Source: Glossina fuscipes
Taxonomy: Eukaryota > Arthropoda > Insecta > Diptera > Glossinidae
Direction: 5' to 3'
DNA: 64,000 nucleotides
NCBI RefSeq assembly: GCF_014805625.2
Contig: NW_023998422.1
Location: 8,111,049 to 8,175,048 of the forward strand
The number at the start of each line of letters is the position of its first letter. Position 1 is the stretch's first letter. The notes under the pieces are model-generated. The model was not told the DNA's origin. It did no database searches and saw nothing but the letters and a program-made list of their open reading frames with translations. The translations under genes were made by a program, and so were the position numbers. Positions 46,046 through 57,367 of this stretch are shown here, piece by piece.

Positions 46046-46062
46046 TTTATTTGTTAAATAAA
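46046..46062. terminator. Opposed poly(A) signals of RAB5IF and U2A'
   Basis: On the + strand AATAAA at 46057-46062 suits RAB5IF (stop at 45897). On the - strand AATAAA (complement of tttatt at 46046-46051) suits U2A' (stop at 46181). The two hexamers are five bases apart on opposite strands, so the mature 3' ends should overlap. Confidence 0.55.
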
Positions 46063-46180
46063 ATTGGTTTTTCTTTGTGAGGAATAATAAAAGGAATTAT
46101 TCCAAATTTTTATATGCATTCCTAAGTAAAATAATGTTGCTCGTTTAAATGAAATGATTTAGAAATGTAACAGGTATGTA

Positions 46181-46957
46181 CTAATGAATATCCATAGCAA
46201 TTTCATTCCTTCCACTTGTGCCGTTTTGCGTCGAGTTAAACGAGAAGTTATCAGGAAATCGTCCACTTTGAAGAATCTGAGATAAACGTTCAACTTCTTG
46301 TAAGGAGCTAGCTCTCTTAATGGCTTCACGTATGCGCAACAGATCGTCAGCGTTGGCCACACGTGTTCCTCCAGTGACAGTTTTGCTACCGGCTTCATTC
46401 GTTACTGCTATGGCGGATAATTTTGATTTCTTTGCAATTTCCTTTAGCATGTCTTTGCCTTGTTTACTACGGAAAAATTCTTGAGCGACTTTTCGGTCTT
46501 TTTGTTTGATTTTTCTAAAATCTAAAAGTCGCAATTGCGGAAACTTCCATGCCATATATTCTCTATAATTGGTTTTAGTAGATACGGGATTCATCAGTAA
46601 ACATAATGTTTCCAAATTAGGCAACTGGGACAAAGGGTCAAGATCGCCAAATTCTTGCAAGTTATTACCGCTAAGGATTACCGAATTCAAATTGGGTACC
46701 ATTTCTTGTAGGTCTTCACCAATTCTTAATATGCGATTATTATTCAAAAGCAAACATTTAAGGCGAGGTAAAAATGGTAGCCCATCCAGCTTTCTTAAAT
46801 CGTTGTCAGACAAGTCAATGGTGTCGAATTGGTCTAGTGTGGCTCCAAGATTTTCTATTTGCGGTATTTTATAACCGCGCAAATCCAATTCACGCTCACG
46901 GCAGGGATTTATAAATTGCATTGATTGGTTTATCAATTCCGGCGTTAATTTTACCAT
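46181..46957 (-). CDS. U2A: U2 small nuclear ribonucleoprotein A' (U2A')
   Basis: An intronless gene of 258 residues (human SNRPA1: 255). It starts MVKLTPELINQSMQFINPCR and continues ERELDLRGYKIP. Leucine-rich repeats follow: IDLSDNDLRKLDGLP, LKCLLLNNNRILRIG and LNSVILSGNNLQEFGDL. The LRR cap is NLETLCLLMNPVSTKTNYR with EYMAWKFPQLRLLDFRKIKQ. The second half is a charged helix (DDLLRIREAIKRASSLQEVE). In the family the LRR domain holds U2B'' and together they bind stem-loop IV of U2 snRNA; the protein is a constant U2 snRNP component in the nucleus. It is tail-to-tail with RAB5IF. Confidence 0.96.
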   Translation of the reverse strand: MVKLTPELINQSMQFINPCRERELDLRGYKIPQIENLGATLDQFDTIDLSDNDLRKLDGLPFLPRLKCLLLNNNRILRIGEDLQEMVPNLNSVILSGNNLQEFGDLDPLSQLPNLETLCLLMNPVSTKTNYREYMAWKFPQLRLLDFRKIKQKDRKVAQEFFRSKQGKDMLKEIAKKSKLSAIAVTNEAGSKTVTGGTRVANADDLLRIREAIKRASSLQEVERLSQILQSGRFPDNFSFNSTQNGTSGRNEIAMDIH

Positions 46958-47759
46958 TATATGTTAATTTATACTAATGTTAACAAGATATTTTATGAAA
47001 TACTTTACAAAAATAATCGTAGTATCACAAAATTTACAGCGTTATTTACTGCTTGTTCTTATTCGCGTTTATGTAGTCTATGCGGTGTGATAACAATCAA
47101 TCATGTTTAATTGTGAACGTTTAGCAAAACGTTGAAAAAAGGGAAAATTTTCATCCTTCGAAAACCAACGCTTCTGTATATTACTAAAAGGGATGAAAGG
47201 CTCAAAATGTAAGCATCAGAAAAACGCAAGAACGATTGAATCAATTTCCTTTTTTGAAAGGAAGCTTTCAGTTTATAATGTAAGGAATATTGTCAATTAG
47301 TAATTAAATTTCTGCAATTTTTTGAGCAAAATTTGTACTTCTCTCCCAGAAAATACAAGTTGAAATTTCAAAGCAATCCAATATGTCTTCAATAACTAAT
47401 TTTTTGGAAGAAGACATATTTGGGCAGTAGACGTGATAAAACGCAGCATTCAAGTAATTAAAGCTTTTTCTCAAGCTTGAAATAAGCGATTGCATTACTG
47501 GCAGCAAAACATGTATTGTTGTTGCTAAGTTTCGCGATTTATGTGCATGCCAGCTAACAGCTGATCATAGAATTATTGTTGGTTTTAAAGAATTTGAGAA
47601 CTTAAAAAAAACATATAAGATCATCGAATTTATCAATTATCTATAATCTTTATTAATTACCTATAATATAAGCCACATTTCTTATTAGATTAGTCTATTA
47701 AAAATCAACACCCGAAAAAAAGAAATGAAAAACTTGAAAAAACGTGCGGTGATTCAATA

Positions 47760-48400
47760 TTTATTTAAAAAGGGATTCAAATCGATGTAAATTTTCGACG
47801 ATATGGTGAAAGTGTGTGTAGGAGACAGTGCTCCCTTTTATGCAACGGTAAAGAAGTGGTATATACTTAGGCGCGGTAGCTGCGGTTACAGGCATCTCAA
47901 GTGGACCAATACATGAGATTTTAAATAATGAATTAGGCGTGAGAACAGAGTTGCTACCAAGGTGGGTGCCGGATATGTTAACATCCGTGAAAGGCGCGTT
48001 CGCCTGAAACTTTCTGAAACATATTTGCATCGCTTCCACTTGAATAGAACGGACTTCGTGAATCGATATGTCGCAATGGATACCGACAGCAAAACTCCGA
48101 ATGGTCTGAAGCCGGTTGTTCAGCTCCAAAACAAACTAAATGGTCAACACCGTCGAAGAAAGTAATGGTATCAATTTTTCGGGATGCGAGGGCCTTAAAA
48201 TCCGTAAACCAATAACAGAAGAATATTACGTTAATCAATTGAATGACAAAATTCGTGTGAAGACATCAGATTTAGAACAAAAACAAGTAATTTTTCACCA
48301 TGGTAATGCACGGGCACATAACGGAATTCTCACAATGGCCAAATTGAAGGAATTGCGCTATGAATTAAAGAAACACATTTCAGAGATGGACTAAATCAGC
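47760..48400 (+). mobile_element. Degenerate mariner transposase
   Basis: The + strand translation carries mariner landmarks in order but in shifting frames. They are GDSAPFYATVKKWY (about 47827-47868), a segment with LGVRTELLPRWVPDML (about 47933-47980), ITEEYYVNQLNDKI (about 48211-48252) and QVIFHHGNARAH (about 48286-48321). In intact mariners the last block is the second catalytic Asp region (FHQDNARPH); here the residue at the Asp position reads Gly, so catalysis is lost, and stops and frameshifts interrupt the rest. The order and spacing are near full length for the first two thirds; the third Asp region is missing. Confidence 0.8.
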
Positions 48401-48460
48401 CAGAAGATCGTTGGAAAAAATATATTGACTTTAAAGGGGAATTACATGAAAACGGTATTT

Positions 48461-48608
48461 TTGGTGTAGATTTTCTCGGATGAACTTTTCTTAGACATAT
48501 TTGGTGTAGGTTTTCTTGAATCGAAAATGGGATGAATTTTTCTTAGAAAATTTTGGTGTAGGTTTTCTTGAAACGAAAATCAGATGAATTTTTCTTAGAA
48601 ATTTTTAG
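48461..48608 (+). repeat. Short tandem repeat after the mariner remnant
   Basis: The phrase ttggtgtagNttttcttga...gatgaatttttcttaga occurs three times, starting near 48461, 48500 and 48553. The first unit is shorter. It lies directly between the mariner remnant and the GC-rich island. Confidence 0.7.
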
Positions 48609-48744
48609 TGATTATTGCTGATTCTTGCATATTACATCCATTAAAAAAATACGATTTTACTTGTTTCTAAAATGTTATATTTTATTGTGTTATTCAGTAT
48701 CGATTATTAATTAATATTAATTATAAAATTCAATTGTCGGTGAG

Positions 48745-50525
48745 TCTCTATGGCATTTGTGCGCCCAGAGCGGCGCCCGTTTCGGCGACGCATGCCTCTC
48801 TTAGGCCTTCGTTGCGCGCGCTTCGTTGTTACGGGGATTGTCACGACCGCTTCGACGCCAATCGGCGTCAAGGTTTCCAGTAGTTATATTCGATCCGATT
48901 TAAATTATTGCTTTAAGTTTTCAGCTAATTGGAAGTCGAATAAAGACCAGTACCAGAAACTGGCCACAAAATTAAGCGAGGAGCTGCACCATTCTGTGTC
49001 CGAGCAAAAAGTGCGAACCATTCTGAAAAATGTCAGGCGACATCTACAACGGCTCAAAAAAGGGCTGTCTCGGAGGACACATCATAGCGTATATTATGGT
49101 ACGCTTGCAGATGATCGACGAGGATTTTGATGACCCGTCGACGTCAAATTAGAGAAAATCGCAGCTCCGAGCTGTATCTCTCTTTCAGCAAACACCGAAG
49201 AGATTGCGGAGGAGAAGTACTTCGTGATGTCCTCACTTTACATGATAGAATAGTGCAGGTTCAATTTGACGAAGTTTTCACAAACTTGAAGAAGATATAT
49301 TCGCGAAAGGAGGACGTGCTGCGAGGGTGCGGCTACTGCAACGAGGACGCCACGGAGACTGAGCCGCACGAAAAAGCGCTCGTGTTCGCAGCGCGGAGTC
49401 TGTTGACCTCGTTCAACAACTGCAGAACGCCTACCACCACTAAACTTATACGAGTGGTTTACAGGAGCTACTTGACGAGAATCTGCAAGCCGCTGAAGTT
49501 ATGGGGTTGTATGTCAAGGCTGTCGTCTGCGACCGATGCCCCGTTAACAACCGAATAGTCGGAGGAAAATTCGCCTGTAGTGTATACGAAAGAAAACGGG
49601 CAGACGGCAGCAACCACTTAATACGCCTATTATATGGCTACCCCCATTTAGTAGAAGCGCTACTAAGTAAATACAGGAGGGCAATAAAAAGCAACTATAA
49701 TCTAAAACTGCTTAAGAACCTGGCGGAAATGAAGGTGCCCAGCTCACCATTCTAGGAGCAGATTGATTGTATGTCGTCGTATAGCGCGCAAAAGGGGCGC
49801 GCGCCGCATTATACCATTCCTGAGTAATACACAGGTCGCGACTTTCCAGGCGGCTATAAAGAGTAAGAAGATAGACAACTCCGACAGCAAGGCGCAAAAA
49901 TCATCCGATCTAATCTTGGCGCTGACTGAGTTCATCAACGTCCTGCACCGGAGCTCCGTTAACAGCAGGACGTAAGTGCAGCTCAAATCTAAATTCCACT
50001 GCAGACGCTCAAGCAATGGACATAAGTTTAACTACGAAGAATTTCATACGCGTAATGAAGGACCTTCTGCGAGCTTAGTCTGACATAACCATTGCGCCAT
50101 TCTTCTTTAACATGGCGCTCGGCTTTAGAACGAGGACCCGGTCGTCACCAGATATAATGGAGCTGGTAGATCGTCTGAGGAAGTTTCAATTGTCGAGTTT
50201 GTGTGGCGGCTCCAGGCCAGAAAATGATTACTTCCCCATCGACAAAGTAAACTACAAACTCGCAGCGAGAAACGAAGAGCAGTTTGTAGCTTGCGATCTT
50301 GATGTGGAAGTATTCCCCGACTTGTTCTCCGATAAAATGCCACACATTGAAGAAGAACACCGGCGACTGATCACGGATGCGCAAAAGGCGAGGAAGAAGC
50401 CTTGTGCAAAGAGAGGTGGGGTCGAAAGGTTGCGAGGGATAAGAGAGACAGCCTGACCTTCACCTCTAAATATCTGAAGCCGGCCTTTCCAACACAAAAG
50501 GTTCAACGTAAGAATCATGAAATAG
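48745..50525 (+). pseudogene. GC-rich island with broken open reading frames, origin unknown
   Basis: About 1.8 kb visibly richer in GC and CpG than everything around it. On the + strand there are successive open frames in different phases: 48750-49130, 49127-49558, 49501-49755 and 50112-50456. Their composition is protein-like (many Arg, Lys, Glu and Leu; Cys pairs such as GCGYCN and CDRCPVNN), but no motif I recognise. Overlapping frames that hand over from one phase to another suggest a coding region damaged by small indels. The base and codon use is unlike the neighbouring genes, which suggests foreign origin: a transposon type I do not know, a large-DNA-virus fragment or other transferred DNA are all possible. 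No terminal repeats or poly(A) tail were found. Confidence 0.45.
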
Positions 50526-50716
50526 ACCGTTTAAGAACTGAGTCAGTACTCTTGCTTTTTAAATAAATGTATTATAACAATTCTACTATTATGAAAGATG
50601 TGTTGTGCTTTCGCAGAATTTCTTCTGGTAAGGATCAATCAGACAGCTGCAAAAGCAAAAATTATAGACAGATTGTAGTGAAAAATATAGAGATATCTTT
50701 GTGGAATCTAGAATAG

Positions 50717-50833
50717 TCCACAAAAATAGGGAAAACCCATCAGAATAAAGGTGGTAAAAGAATGCGATCAAATTCACACTCTTATTCTCGGGAACAAAGC
50801 AGAAATAGTCACAGACGTCACCGCTCGCGGTGA
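50717..50833 (+). pseudogene. Short RS-rich coding-like stretch
   Basis: After a stop at 50714-50716, 38 codons are open, reading GGKRMRSNSHSYSREQSRNS and ending HRRHRSR before TGA at 50831. This resembles the RS tail of an SR-type splicing protein. A cccatcag at 50742 could serve as a splice acceptor. No upstream exon was found, so a retropseudogene fragment is the simplest reading. Confidence 0.3.
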
Positions 50834-51250
50834 AAGAAAACTCTGCATTTTCTTGCCCATTCGATATGTACTTTTATATAGATTCACGTGATATAGGTGA
50901 ATACAGGCGACATTTTCTAGTTTGGCCCTACTAGAGTCTCAAATTTGGGTATTTTTTCATATCCATTTTTCGCTAACATACCACATTTCAAAACACCGGT
51001 AAAAATAGCTCCCATAGGCAGAATGTGAATTTGTTTAGTTTGTTTGAAAGGTATTTTCATATAGATTCATGAAATGTCCAAAAAAATATTTTCCTTTTTT
51101 TAATATGGACGGAGTAGGTTTTCAAACCCAACTATATCTCAATTGTAATTATTTAACACAGTTCTGTTAAGTCGTTAAGAGAGTTTTGTTAACAGAAATG
51201 TTAAGGGTCTTTGCCAGTTAAATTCGAATTAATCTTCACACCCTTCTTAA

Positions 51251-51312
51251 AATTAAGCAAAATTAAGCAATGTTAAGCATTGTTAAGCATTGTTAAGCAA
51301 TATTAAGCATAA
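51251..51312 (+). repeat. Decamer tandem repeat (ttaagcattg-like)
   Basis: About six imperfect tandem copies of a 10-bp unit of the type attgttaagc, in non-coding DNA. Confidence 0.8.
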
Positions 51313-53069
51313 ATAAAAAGTATTCTTGATAAATCCTTATACGACACTTATACTTATTACGTTGTTGCTCACGTCCATTATGTTGTATCAGTAGCAGCTG
51401 TATTTGCGATCGTAGCAGGATTTATTTATTGATATCCTTTACTTACAGCTTTCTGCAGCTTCTCAGCATGCCAGCAGCAGAGGCAACGGGGCAAAGGTCC
51501 CGGAAGGGTCAACGAGTTTAAGTTGCACTACCGTAAAGCAACCTCTGTTAAAGCGGTCAAATTTTATTCTTTTTCCATTTTTCATAATTATTCATAACAC
51601 AAAAAAAAGAGAATTGCTTACTGCGATTGCTGCATTAAACTGGGTCATGACTTGAAAGGTCAATTATACTCTTAGCTGCAAATTCATGTTATGTGGGGAA
51701 AAATTTATCTTTATTGTTATTATTATAATTAATTTAGGCAGAAAAATAAATTCTGAGACTAAATTATTAAAGCACTTGCATCTAAAGCTATCGGTTTTAT
51801 TGAGCACTCCATCGCACTTTCCTTTATCTCCACTCAGGCGCATGGGAAAAATTCTAAATATATGTCTGACTATGAATAACGCCTCTTTTTAGCAAAAAAA
51901 AGAGAAAAAAGTCATGCAAAGGGTTTGCAAGAAATATCTGCAGTCTGTGAGTTATAGTTTTGGGTAATGTAGAATGAATGTCGAGCGCATGTGCAACTGT
52001 CCGAGAGTAAAAAATAAAGTAAATAACAAGGTTGCCACGAAAATCTATGTTTACTTTGCTAATTTTTTTTTTACCATACTACTGCTAGGTTCTAAGATCT
52101 TGCTCTAGTTATAACATCTTACTAGGACATGTTTGTGGCCAAGCACTATGAAAATGAATGAGATGATTTTCAAAAGCAGGCTTTGAAGGATCTTAATATA
52201 TTTTTAAATCTGAATATAGATATATATTTAACTTTAATCCAAGATCGTGTCGATTCTGATGACTAATGCTTAGACCACCGCCTTTTGGCAATGCGTAATG
52301 TATGTCGCGGCATTGATATTCAATGCAATACAGTGGATATAATTATGAACGCTGCTTTGTGAGGCTCGTGAAAACAACCTGAAGCATCATTTCGCAGAAA
52401 GTTTAAACTCGGTACGTTTATTATCAAGCAAGAGTGATTCAGCTGCACGTTTCAGTCTAAACGATTTCATTACTAACTAACTATATGTTTCATTAATAGA
52501 GAATCGGCGATTTGTACAATTTCTTACGTGCCATCAAATGTGATAATGAAAGTAAATCTGTCACTATAACTTTCACTTTATTACGGAAATGCACTAAAAT
52601 AAAAAAATAGAGAGTCATACTTTTTCTCTATAAGAAAATAAAGTTTTCGAAGTGTTTAATTGCGTTTTGGAATTTTCGAATAATTTTGTGCACTTGGATT
52701 TGGTGCGGCTCGTTTAAAAGCAATCCAACTCAGTGTCCAATAGAAACCAGCTGATAATACAAATGTTCACTGAATCGCCCTCAATTTCTCATTTAGCAGA
52801 AATGTGGTGAAAATTTCAATCACTTTAATAGAAGTGCCATGGAGGCTCGCTACGAGCCACAATCACCAGAATCGAAGGTGCAGCTTACCACAAATGAAGA
52901 TGAAGATGTTTCGGTGTTTTAAAATAAGGACTATGGAAGATATAAGTTTAATTGAGAGAAGCTTTTAAATCACAAAATTATAGAGAAAGAAAACCTCTTG
53001 ATCTTTGTACACATATTGCCCAAAGCAACAAAACTGATGGTGAAGTCATTTAATTTTTAAAATTTAATG

Positions 53070-53169
53070 NNNNNNNNNNNNNNNNNNNNNNNNNNNNNNN
53101 NNNNNNNNNNNNNNNNNNNNNNNNNNNNNNNNNNNNNNNNNNNNNNNNNNNNNNNNNNNNNNNNNNNNN
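53070..53169. other. Assembly gap of 100 N
   Basis: Exactly 100 N, a conventional placeholder. The flanks are AT-rich and the true size is unknown. Confidence 0.98.
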
Positions 53170-53654
53170 TTTTTTTGTTTTTTATTTTTTTATTAATATA
53201 TTAACTGAACACTTTGTTGTCAATATTGTGGCTATAATGTGTGCTTGATCGATTTATTGATTACTTTGCATTTTATTGAGAATTTAAATTGTATTACATC
53301 TTCTTTTAACCTATTCTTATGAATTCACGTACAGCTTTCAAGATGCGCTCCGTGCGTTGCGTTGTCGTGAATCATAAATAAATACTTTGCAGCGTTTCTA
53401 AACATTTTAATGGAAGTAGTCGAAAATATTAGGTGGGCAGAGACAGAATTCGAAATACTTTATTAGAAATGTTATCTTCAAAATAAAGTATTTATTTCAA
53501 TTTTGCTTTCATTTATTTTGTTAATTATTTTTCTTCTCTTTTCGCTTTTAAATAAATATTCTATTTTTTCTTTCATTTTGTAATTGAATGTGTCTGTGTT
53601 TTTGATCTACAATTACTTTTAGTAATTATCGCAAATACATGCATGCATACCTAG

Positions 53655-53679
53655 GTATATATATATATATACTAGTATA

Positions 53680-53712
<33 letters not shown>
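53655..53712. repeat. (AT)n microsatellite
   Basis: Alternating AT tract in two blocks separated by actagtatatgc. Non-coding. Confidence 0.9.
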
Positions 53713-53717
<5 letters not shown>

Positions 53718-54060
53718 TACACTATTTGCATTGAGACAAGAATAAAAATTGTAAACATTAATTTAATTGCATCTAATTGTTTCTTGTTTCCAATATATGT
53801 ATATATATATATATATATGTGTGTTCTTTTGTTAAAGAACAAGTAAGAAAATCTTGTTCGCATTAAAGCGAATCTTTGTTACCTAATGATGTAGTAAACG
53901 CTTAGCTTAGCTTTGCATTACACTATTGGCTTATTAGTATGTGGATTGCAATTATTTTTTTGAAATTCATTATATATTTGCGGTCCCCTGTTACGTAATA
54001 TAGAATAGTAAATATGTAGTTTGTAAAAAATTTAAGGAAATCCTCCTTTCTACCTTTTAA

Positions 54061-54152
54061 CCGTTTGAGTACCAGACGGTTTTGAAAAAACACTGTCGAA
54101 AAAACCCAAGCAGCGCGATCGCGCTGTTTAGATTTTATGTCGGTTGGTACGG
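54061..54152. mobile_element. 92-bp palindromic MITE with TTAA target-site duplication
   Basis: TTAA occurs at both edges (54057-54060 and 54153-54156). The ends are imperfect inverted repeats: left ccgtttgagtaccagacgg, right (complement) ccgtaccaaccgac. The centre holds the perfect palindrome cagcgcgatcgcgctg (54111-54126). TTAA duplication with ends starting CC and a GAGTACC-type repeat points to a piggyBac-like non-autonomous element. The superfamily is inference. Confidence 0.65.
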
Positions 54153-55427
54153 TTAAACTTGATTTGCGGATGTCAATTAGTGACCTAAGCCCATTTTCTT
54201 TCTGCCATTTCAGAACACAAAAAAAACAGACGGACGATCGAATATGTTCGGAGTTTCATGCTGGCAATGCCTACATTAGGTAGACCAAAGTATTTTCAGC
54301 TTTCAAAGAAATTATTCGGACTCTTTTTTCATTCATTCAGTTCATCTCCATCTGAACGGAGTTATAATCTTCACTGCAGTATTTACTACATCAATTAATG
54401 AATACCTTATAGAGTCTGCCGGCACACAAAGTACATAAGCTACGCTCGTTTATGGTGCCCGTGCAAACTAAACATCTTATTTTTACATATTTAATTTTAA
54501 TTTCATTTCAATGTTAATCGCATTACTTGAAAAGAAGTTAGTAAATGCATCTCATTGCATTGTTTTCAATAGAAAAATGATTAATACTGGCAGTGATTTT
54601 TATTACCCTGTAAATTAGATCTCTTAAGAACTTTTGTTCCGTTTTTTTTTTTTTTTTTTTTAATTAACGATAAGATTAGATGGGATCAGAAATGAAGTGA
54701 TTCACTGGTTCAGTTCTTCTTTTCAGGCTTCACGTTTTAATAGGTGAATGGGTTCAGATAATCTTTTCTCTTCAAACAGTTCAACACGGAGGGGGCTTTG
54801 AGGGACTTTGTTTAGAAAGAAGCAAGAAAATTAATTGCACTGAAGTTTTTGTGAAAAAAATTGTGCTTCCAATAGGATAGAGAAGCGAAAAAGAGATGCC
54901 GCCTTTTGTGGTGTATTACATGCAAGAGAGATATTTCCCTTCGATCTATAACAGAATGTGAACGATTGTCAGCAATTGATCATCCCACCTTAGGTTCTTG
55001 CCTTAACAAGAGCCGAGGTCATATTTCTTCAAGAGAGGTAATTGCAACGTAACCGTTCAGCATTCAAATCATATCATTAAGCAGCGCTTTTTCCAATGCA
55101 AGTGGTCTATGCTCAATACTTCGCCCGGTTGTTAAAGCGCTACACTGATTGGCGGGTATTTTTGGAAAAACAAGATAAAAAGAAATAACGGGCCATGCAA
55201 ACGGCAAAACGCTCGTATTATTAAAATTAAAGTTCGCTGAAGGAGACCATTAAAGGCGTTTATTCGCATTTCTTTATCATTCGTACTATAATCGAAAAAA
55301 TTTTTCAAAACAATCACACATGAATAACAAGCGATGTTGATTTGAAGCCGGACGCAAATACTTATCAAAGTCATCTTAAATTTCGACGCCCGTAACTCAT
55401 CAGGGAAAAAGGAAAACTTAATAGAAA

Positions 55428-55800
55428 AACAAGTAAGAAAATTATAATCGGCCGTAACCGAATCTTTTATACCCATTAACGTTACCCTAAGAAAGACAAA
55501 ACAAGCAAACGAACTAAATATTGTGTGGCCGAGTTTTTTCTATTTTCTGCGCTACAGGCATGTCCTTTGAGAAATTTAGATCAGTTTCAGATTCCTTCAC
55601 AAATTTGTAGGCGATATCTTCATTTTCGCAAACGGAATAATGCTTCCCATAGCTGCTATACAGGTGGGTAGACGCAGTGATGGACAGACGAACAGACGGA
55701 CATGTTTAGGGCAATCACAAATTCGAAGCCATTTTGAAGCGTATTTTTGCGCTTTTTAAAGGTATTGAAAAAAATTAAATTTTGATACGCTATAACATTG
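55428..55800 (+). repeat. INE-1-like dispersed repeat, 5' half
   Basis: It begins aacaagtaagaaaat, then cggccgtaaccgaatctttt and atacccatta, and later gacagacgaacagacggaca. The same opening phrase aacaagtaagaaaat recurs at about 53840. A gggtaggcgtggtcaatttt phrase just downstream (about 55800-55820) is also common in fly repeats of this kind. Confidence 0.5.
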
Positions 55801-56174
55801 GGTAGGCGTGGTCAATTTTTTCCATTTTCGTGCAGGTGGTACAGCATCACTCATAGAATATGCGTTTATATGCTACAGTAAAAACAGAGGTGCTCTCATT
55901 TTACGTAGTATTGCTGGTGTGTCTTTCAGCCGATTTGCCCCATCCCCCCAAAATTTGCCAATGTTTCCGCCAAAATTTCAACTCGAGCTTCATCCCTGCC
56001 GCCAGGATAATGCTTACACACTTAAAGCGATTCAGAATCTGATGCTGACCACGATTATATATACCTTGGGGGTTTTGGCACTTCTTTCTAGGCATTGCAA
56101 ATGTTTTGACAAAATAAGTATACTTCTCATCCTTCGATGATGGATATAAAAATTAATGTAAGCAGTACTGAAAT

Positions 56175-56445
56175 TACCGTTCAATACCCTACACCACTTC
56201 GTTTAATACTGTTGTTCGTATAGCGATATTTCCGAATATTTCCGAAGGGGAACAATGGTATTCGATAGCACTCGTCCTTAGGCCAAAATACGTCGGTGTA
56301 CCAAATTTCATCAAAATTTTTAGAGAATTGCGAACTGTGGTCTGAACACAAAGAGGCGAGATGAACCGGCGGATGGACATGGGTAGATAAGCTTAGATTC
56401 ATTCAAAAAGTGGCTCGGAATCGATCGGTTGGCCTTACCTGAGCG
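56175..56445 (+). repeat. INE-1-like dispersed repeat copy
   Basis: Blocks in order: ataccctacaccact, gtattcgatagcactcgtcc, ttaggccaaaatacgt, ccaaatttcatcaaaatttt, gcggatggacatggg, aagcttagattcattc and gtggctcggaatcgatcgg. These match the copies at 59.1 and 63.5 kb. Confidence 0.65.
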
Positions 56446-57367
56446 TTGTACAACTTTAATGTGCTGTTGCAACACACGCGGTATGAGGTACAAAAATAAG
56501 AAGTAAATAATATAAAACACATAAAAATGAAAAGAAGAAAAAAAAAAAAAGAAAAACGAAAAATGAAAACAAAGGCTGCTGAATTAATATTTAAGACTTC
56601 TTCGTTCCCAAGCCATATTTATCCTTTCTGAAAACTGATTTAAATGATTTCTTCGAATGCTTCCACCCAAGTCTCCATCAGTCTTTTTCCTGCCATAATT
56701 TGACTATACTGAGTTTATTGAATTTATTGAAGCTACACACTTCAGTGCAATTTAAACGTTTTTGCTTCTCAAGGGAGCAACAATATACTTTCATAGGTAT
56801 GCGCATAACTGGGAAAAATTGTAAGATCTTATTGGCACTTGGAATTGAAAGTTGAAAAGAAATTGTATTAAAAATTAAATATAATAATATATGTGTAAAT
56901 GTATATATTAAATATTATTGTTTTTGTAATACGGAGTTACCGGGATAAAGTTGATAATCTATGAAAGGTCCAAATTAAGTTTACACAAATTCCTATACAC
57001 GAATACATAAACATTTATAAAAAAGAATGTATAAGTGATATAAAAAATATCTTAAACTTCTAAACTGTTAAAAATATACAAATATAGAGAAAGATTTTAA
57101 TACTTATAAGTATATTACAGTGGAATACTTTGATTTATTAATTCATTTTCTTTTTTCTTTTTACTATATTTCCTTTTCAATGTCGTCGTGTCCTTATATA
57201 TATAAATCAAATTATTAATATAAACATATTAAAATCGTTTACGCCCCCATTGTACAAAATTTATTAAAAAAAAAAAAAAAAAAAAATTTGTATAAAAATA
57301 TAAATAGAAATAAATAAAAAGGAAATTATATATAATGGGAGAGTAATTTAATGAGGAGGAATAGTTG

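Larger units (their letters stand above)
50834..57367. other. Gene-poor stretch between the GC-rich island and CARMIL
   Basis: It holds a 10-bp tandem repeat (51251-51312), a 28-codon open frame starting MEARYEPQSPESKV at 52839 that I cannot place, a 100-N gap (53070-53169), TA tracts near 53655-53712 and 53800-53820, a TTAA-flanked MITE (54061-54152), poly-T near 54643-54661 and INE-1-like repeat sequence at 55.4-56.5 kb. I saw no intact gene. Confidence 0.6.
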
